A stretch of 64,000 nucleotides of DNA. Source: Trametes villosa (Eukaryota > Basidiomycota > Agaricomycetes > Polyporales > Polyporaceae). A program made the translations under genes and the position numbers. This document shows positions 59,009-64,000 of this stretch, piece by piece (within the stretch, counting starts at the first letter, position 1; each line of letters starts with the position of its first letter). The notes beneath the pieces are model-generated. The model was given only the letters and a program-made list of their open reading frames with translations. It did no database searches and had not been told where the DNA came from. The DNA is taken from positions 434,001-498,000 of the forward strand of contig PUDQ02000113.1 of the NCBI GenBank assembly GCA_002964805.2, read 5' to 3'.

Positions 59009-62000
59009 TTACACGCTAATGGTCTCCGCGAGCTTGTCTAGGAGCGCCGCCACACGGCTCGCCTCCCGCTCCGCGACCGTCGCGTTCTTCTCGAGGGTGA
59101 GCGCCTCCGTGATCGACGGTAGCGTAGTCGCGCCGTAACCTAAAACAGAAGCGCGTCCAAGCCGTTAGGATCCGTGCGAGATGGTGAAATGCGTATGAGA
59201 AAGCAGAGACGCGCGGGAGAGGACGGCGGTCCATGATAGGACGGCTCTCCGGTCCCGATGAAACAAGCGGCTTTTCAGGAACAAGAGACTCATAGAACTC
59301 CGAAGCCCTCACGGAAGTGCTTCAGGCAGCCGTGTACCCTGCGCGGAACTTTTCGCCTTCGGAGAAACGAGGACTCACCAAGCCACCTGCCAGGCGCGAC
59401 GCCCAGATGTCTGTACCACTCCCGTCCCTCGATGCCCTTCTCATCAATAAAACCGCGCTCGAACGCGACGAGTTTTGCATTCGCGCGCTGCACCCGCCGC
59501 GCCGCCTTCACGAAACGCCCCACGGGGCCCGTCCGCGCACGCCCGAATACCACGTCGAGCATACGTCGCAGCCAGTCCGGCACGGGGAGTAGGCGGGTGA
59601 GATAGGATGGCTCGTCGACAGACCGCGGGATCTTATCGAGCAGTTCCTGGAGCTTGCGTCCAGCCTCGTCCTTCTCGACGTCGAGCGCGCGGCTTGCCGC
59701 CTGTAGACGGTGGATCGAGCGGCGCAGACCCGAGAAGTCCACGGCAGCTTGCAGGGAGGTTGCTATTTCTTCCACTCTGTGACCAGAAAGCGTTAGTATC
59801 TGTTGGGAGGTTGGGTAGATTCGAGGGCGGGGACCCACTCATCAAGGTAGGCATCGAGCTCGAGGGAGTAGTGGGTCGTATTGAGCGGGAGGATGATCGA
59901 GTCTATCAGACGCAACCCGACGAGACCGAGGTGCTTGGCCACCGCGACCTGCAGACGAACATGCATCAGCTATGAGCTACCCTTCGTCAGGCAGATGGCA
60001 GCATGCTGACTCACATGGCGACCAAATCCTGGGTCCGCGTACCACTCCTGCCACAGCTGCGAGTCGTAAATCGAGTGGTAGTGGTACACCGCGTCGTTCG
60101 GCGTGGGCACGAACTGTTGGTCCATGCTCGCAATCTACACCCCATCGTCAGCACCCACAATTCATACCTAAACGCAATCTTGAGACACGCACCCCGAGCC
60201 GCTGCAAAAACGGCGTAAAGTCGCTCCCAGACCCCAGCGGTATAACCCCCAGCTCATCCCCTCCACTCCTCTTACTCCTCTCCCTCCTCGCCTCATACGT
60301 CCGCGCGAACTCCTCATCGAGCTCACCCTCAAACGGCCCCGTGTCAGCGCGCGCGTCCCAGAGTGTGCGCCTGAGGTCTGTCGGGTGCGGCACGGCGCGC
60401 GCGGCGGCGCGGATGAGGTGCGCGAGCGAGGGCGAGCCGCCGGCGCCCCACATGGAGCCCGAGGAGGAGATGTCGAGGTTGAGGTAGGCGACGATGTTGG
60501 CGGATGCCCAGGCGGGGAAGTCTTCGGCCCATTCGGTGCTGCCGATGAGGCCGTACTGTGGGGAAGGTCATAGGTGAGGTTGAGGATGCGTGCGACGGGG
60601 TGTGGTTGGGACACGCACCTCTTCAGCGTCCCAGCTTGCGAACACGATGTTACGGAGGGGCTTCCAACCGCGCTTCAACAGCTCACCATAGCCTCGCACA
60701 ACCTCGTGAACAGACACCGTCGCGGAGGTAGGGTCCGCCGCACCCATCACCCATGCTATGATCAGTCAATCTCAGCATTGCAGGCTGACCGGCATGCTCA
60801 TAAAGCGCATACCATCGCGATGGACGCCAATGAACACAGTCTCGTTCTTGATATGTCCCGGAATGGCCGCCATGGTATTCCATATGGGAATGACGCGGGC
60901 GTCGACTGCATGTCTCATTGAGCATCCTTCAGTCTGCATGCACCAAAGAAGAACGTGTACCATGGTTCACCAGCTTGACCTTCTTTTCACTCACGCGCCC
61001 GTCGAGCACGAGCGCATCCTCTGGCTCACCTCCCGAGATCTCCTTCAACAAGCGTTGCGCGTTAGCCCACGACAGCGGCAAGCTCGGGATCTTCGGGATG
61101 TTCACGCCCTCTGTACGAGTCGCGTTCGCATACGCGGGCGCGCCAGGGGTAGTCGGGTCTCCAGGGTAGAGCGATACATACTGCACGCTCCCGCGTTCCA
61201 CAGCTGTTGGGTTACGCGCGGGCCCAGCGGGATACGGTGCGTACCCGTTCGCGACGGTGACCGCGCCGTCGTCGCGCGGGTCGGTGTATAGAAGCACGCC
61301 CGCCGCGCCTAACTGCTCCGCGCCTGCAATCTATGGCATGTCAGCAAGGTCTCTATATGAGAAGGAGAGGGGAGAAGCCACGACGTACCTTAAGCCCGCG
61401 CATGTTCGCGCCATACCGCGCCAGCACGATCTTGCCGGTGAAGTTGACACCTTTGGCGACAAGCTCATCATAGTCCTCCTTCCTGCCGTAGTTTACGTAT
61501 ACCAGTTGGCCTTCAGCAACACCGTCCGCGCTCAATCCGTGGAACGTGGGCACAGCGTTGCGATACTTGGCAGCCTCAGGGTCGCCCGGATCTCCATCTT
61601 CCACCAAATCCGCCTCGAACTCGACAGTTTTACCGTCGGCGCTGAGGATCTCAAGAGAAAGGTCGAGAGGAGTGTTCATAACAGGGTAGTACACGTCGAT
61701 CCATGCCGCAGGCTTGTCCAGCTTGGGGATGTCAAGCGTGGCTGCACGGGACTCAGGCGAGCCCGCGGGGAACACGGGGGGCTCAGGAGGGGCGATGATG
61801 CCGAAGTGGTCCTGGAAGAGTTTGAGGATGACCTTTGCGTCGTTGAAATCCTCAGTTGAGCCGGCGAGGTGAGGATGCGTCGCGTACTCTCGCGACGCGA
61901 GCAACGCGCTCGCGGGGTCCGGGATAGACCTGTAGCGAGTCAGTTGACGTAGACATAGATATAAATGCGAAAGATGAACGTACAGAAAGAGCGCTTCATT

Positions 62001-62268
62001 CTCTGCGCGGGATTTGCGTAGCTGGCCGAGCGCAGTCATAGCCCACGACGTACGTGCGCCAGCAATATCATCGATGTCCAGATAGAAACAGGCAGAGTAG
62101 ACAAGGACTCGACATGCAATGTAAGCAGCGTAGATGGTAGAGAGCGCTTTCAGCTGCCCCCAGACCGACTTGCGAGCGTGTTCAGGCTTGCGCTCGCGGC
62201 CATGAGTGTCGGCGGGCTGTGCCTCGGGGTCGAGGAAGACGGCCCTGTCGCCGTGCTTCTCAGACATG
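59009..62268 (-). CDS. M28 metallopeptidase, glutamate-carboxypeptidase-II-like (copy 1)
   Basis: Start chosen at ATG 62268 ([20 protein letters not shown]); an in-frame ATG at 62309 is possible. A type II signal anchor lies near residues 38-60 ([20 protein letters not shown]). A PA domain follows: [30 protein letters not shown] and [18 protein letters not shown]. The M28 core gives [67 protein letters not shown] and [14 protein letters not shown], then YHYHSIYDS. The dimerisation domain ends [14 protein letters not shown] ... ETISV-stop at 59009. It resembles GCPII/Vps70 but the expected HRDAW is split across an intron. One intron (about 59140-59386) is unusually long for this window. Probably vacuolar or cell-surface. 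Confidence 0.88.
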
Positions 62269-62765
62269 GTGGTGGTGGTGACTGGGAGAGCACGGACGCT
62301 CGTGTGCACGCCGTCCTAGCTGACTGATGGTGTGAGTATATGGGGAAACCCTCCTGGGACCGCATGCTCACGGGAAGGGCACATTACGCCTTCGAAGGGC
62401 TGCGCAAAGGAGTCGAACGAGGTCCAACGCATCCGGTCCCGACTCGGAGTCGCACACTGAGACGCTGATGTGGCGTCAGACCCCGTGACCGCGTCGAACT
62501 CCTACGCCGCTACGCGTCGAGCCGTCGACGTACGCGATGTTCTCGGATTCAGCACGTAGACGTGGCTCACGGTGTGTGCAAACTTCGCCTGGCAACATGC
62601 GAGGTTGAAGCCAGATGGCCCCTACTTGTTCTTGAGGCGCGCCAGAAGTATGAGAACACCTACGCTTATGAGTTGAAACACATGGAGAAGATACGGGTAC
62701 ATGGTATATTCCATCCAATCCTACCCGTACATAGGGCGGTGTTACATAGCGCGTCTTATGCACGC
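62269..62765. other. Intergenic between tandem M28 genes
   Basis: About 500 bp: promoter of copy 1 and 3' region of copy 2. No gene is recognised. Confidence 0.4.
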
Positions 62766-64000
62766 TTACACTTTGATGGTCTCCGTGAGCTTGTCCAGGA
62801 GCGCAGACACGCGGCTGGCTTGCTGCTCCGCGAGCGTCGCGTTCTTCTCGAACGTCAGCGCCTCCGTGATTGACGGCAGCGTCGTGGCCCCGTAACCTGC
62901 ATAGAAGACGCGCAGACATCGTTAGCATCTGCATCAAGTCGAGAGAAGTACGAGAAACTCACCAAGCCACCTGCCCGGCGCGACGCCCAAATGCCTATAC
63001 CACTCCCTCCCCTCGATCCCCTTCTCATCGATAAACCCGCGCTCAAACGCGACGAGCTTCGCATTCGCGCGCTGCACGCGCTTCGCCGCCTTCACGAACT
63101 TGCTTATCGGGCCCGTCTTTGGCGCGTGCCCGAACACAGCGTCGAGCAGGCGCCTCAGCCAGTCGGGCACGGGCAGCAGGCGCGCGAGCGCGGACGGCGG
63201 CGCGGGGACGGTGGTGACGCTGCGCGGGATCTTGTCGAGGAGCTCTTGCAGCTTGCGCTCGGCTTCGGATTTCTCGGCGTCGAGCGCGCGGCTGGCGGAT
63301 TGCAGGCGGCGGATGGAGCGGCGGAGGCCGGAGAAGTCGGCGGCGGTTTGGAGGGAGGCGGCGATCTCTTCCACCCTGCGTGAGGAGGGAGTGTCAGGCA
63401 ATGCGAAGAGGATGATATATTGAGGTTACGCACTCGTCGAGGTAGTCGTCAAACTTGAGGGCGTAGTGCGTCGTGTTGATGGGAAGGATGATAGAGTCCG
63501 TCAGGCGCAACCCAACGAGACCAAGGTGTTTGGCGATTGCGACCTGCAGCGAAGAAAGCACAAGCTCATGAGCCGTCCTACATTCGACAGAGGGCAACAT
63601 CTATACGTACGTGACGAACGAAGCCCGGGTCCGCATATCTCTCCTGCCACAGCTGCGAGTCGTAGATGGAGTGGTAGTGGTACGGCGCATCGTTCGGCGT
63701 GTTCCCAAAGCCCTGGTCCATACTCGCAACCTGCTTCCGATCAGCTCACGCAACTTACAAACATCAGTGAAAGTCACGCACCCCAAGCCGCTGCAGGAAT
63801 GGCGTGTAATCGCTCCCGGAGCCAAGCGCGGGGATACTGTCAAGCTCATCCTTACCCTTCCGCGCAGACTCTGCCTCGTACATCTGAGCGAACTCCGCGT
63901 CAAATGCGCCATCGAAGGGGCCCTTATCCAAACGCGCGTCCCAGAGGGTGCGCGAGGGGTCCGTGGGGTGCGGCACGGCGAGCGCGGCGGCACGGATGAG
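62766..64000 (-). CDS. M28 metallopeptidase, glutamate-carboxypeptidase-II-like (copy 2), cut by window end
   Basis: Only the C-terminal part is in the window; the 5' end lies beyond 64000. The order matches copy 1 block for block: [105 protein letters not shown] and [20 protein letters not shown]. It ends [13 protein letters not shown] ... ETIKV-stop at 62766-62768. Intron positions are conserved with copy 1, except that the last intron here is short (about 70 nt). This is a recent head-to-tail duplication. Confidence 0.9.

Overview
The window reads as nuclear DNA of a filamentous basidiomycete, most likely an Agaricomycete. It is GC-rich and gene-dense. Most genes are cut by several 45-65 nt GT-AG introns. 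The gene set includes a VelB-type velvet regulator with a split velvet domain, an F-box protein, a DUF6534-like membrane protein and jelly-roll-like single-pass membrane proteins. Gene models were assembled by hand from conserved protein blocks and splice signals, so exon ends are inferred unless an entry says otherwise.

Layout. 1-20 kb: end of a mitochondrial PPR gene (+), velB (-), a Gcs1-type ArfGAP (+), an F-box gene (+), a gene-poor 1.9 kb, a C2H2 zinc-finger gene (+), a USP36-like deubiquitinase (+), a mitochondrial PP2C phosphatase (-) and a degenerate RF2-like mitochondrial protein (+). 20-30 kb: two tandem single-pass membrane proteins (-), a disordered basic protein (+) and haspin kinase (-). 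29-44 kb is a compact housekeeping block: PSF2 (+), a YVC1-like TRP channel (-), ARPC3 (+), NOB1 (-), LEU2 (+), a secreted M24 peptidase (+), VPS17 (-) and RIB1 (-). 44-52 kb is an accessory island: a 1,015-bp hAT-type non-autonomous transposon with a perfect 8-bp target-site duplication, one single-pass membrane protein gene, and a decayed importin-beta-3 pseudogene lying between degenerate inverted repeats. 52-64 kb: a coiled-coil/zinc-finger protein (+), a DUF6534-like membrane protein (+), an FMN-dependent alpha-hydroxy-acid oxidase (-) and two tandem M28 (glutamate-carboxypeptidase-II-like) peptidases (-), the second cut by the window end.

Most genes have unrelated housekeeping roles and I see no metabolic cluster. 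Several share short divergent promoters (haspin/PSF2, YVC1/ARPC3, NOB1/LEU2). The most unusual gene is the RF2-like protein at 18.4-20.1 kb. It keeps the RF2 scaffold and an Arg-rich presequence but has lost both the stop-codon-reading SPF motif and the catalytic GGQ motif. The second item of note is the importin pseudogene enclosed by transposon-like inverted repeats next to a live promoter.
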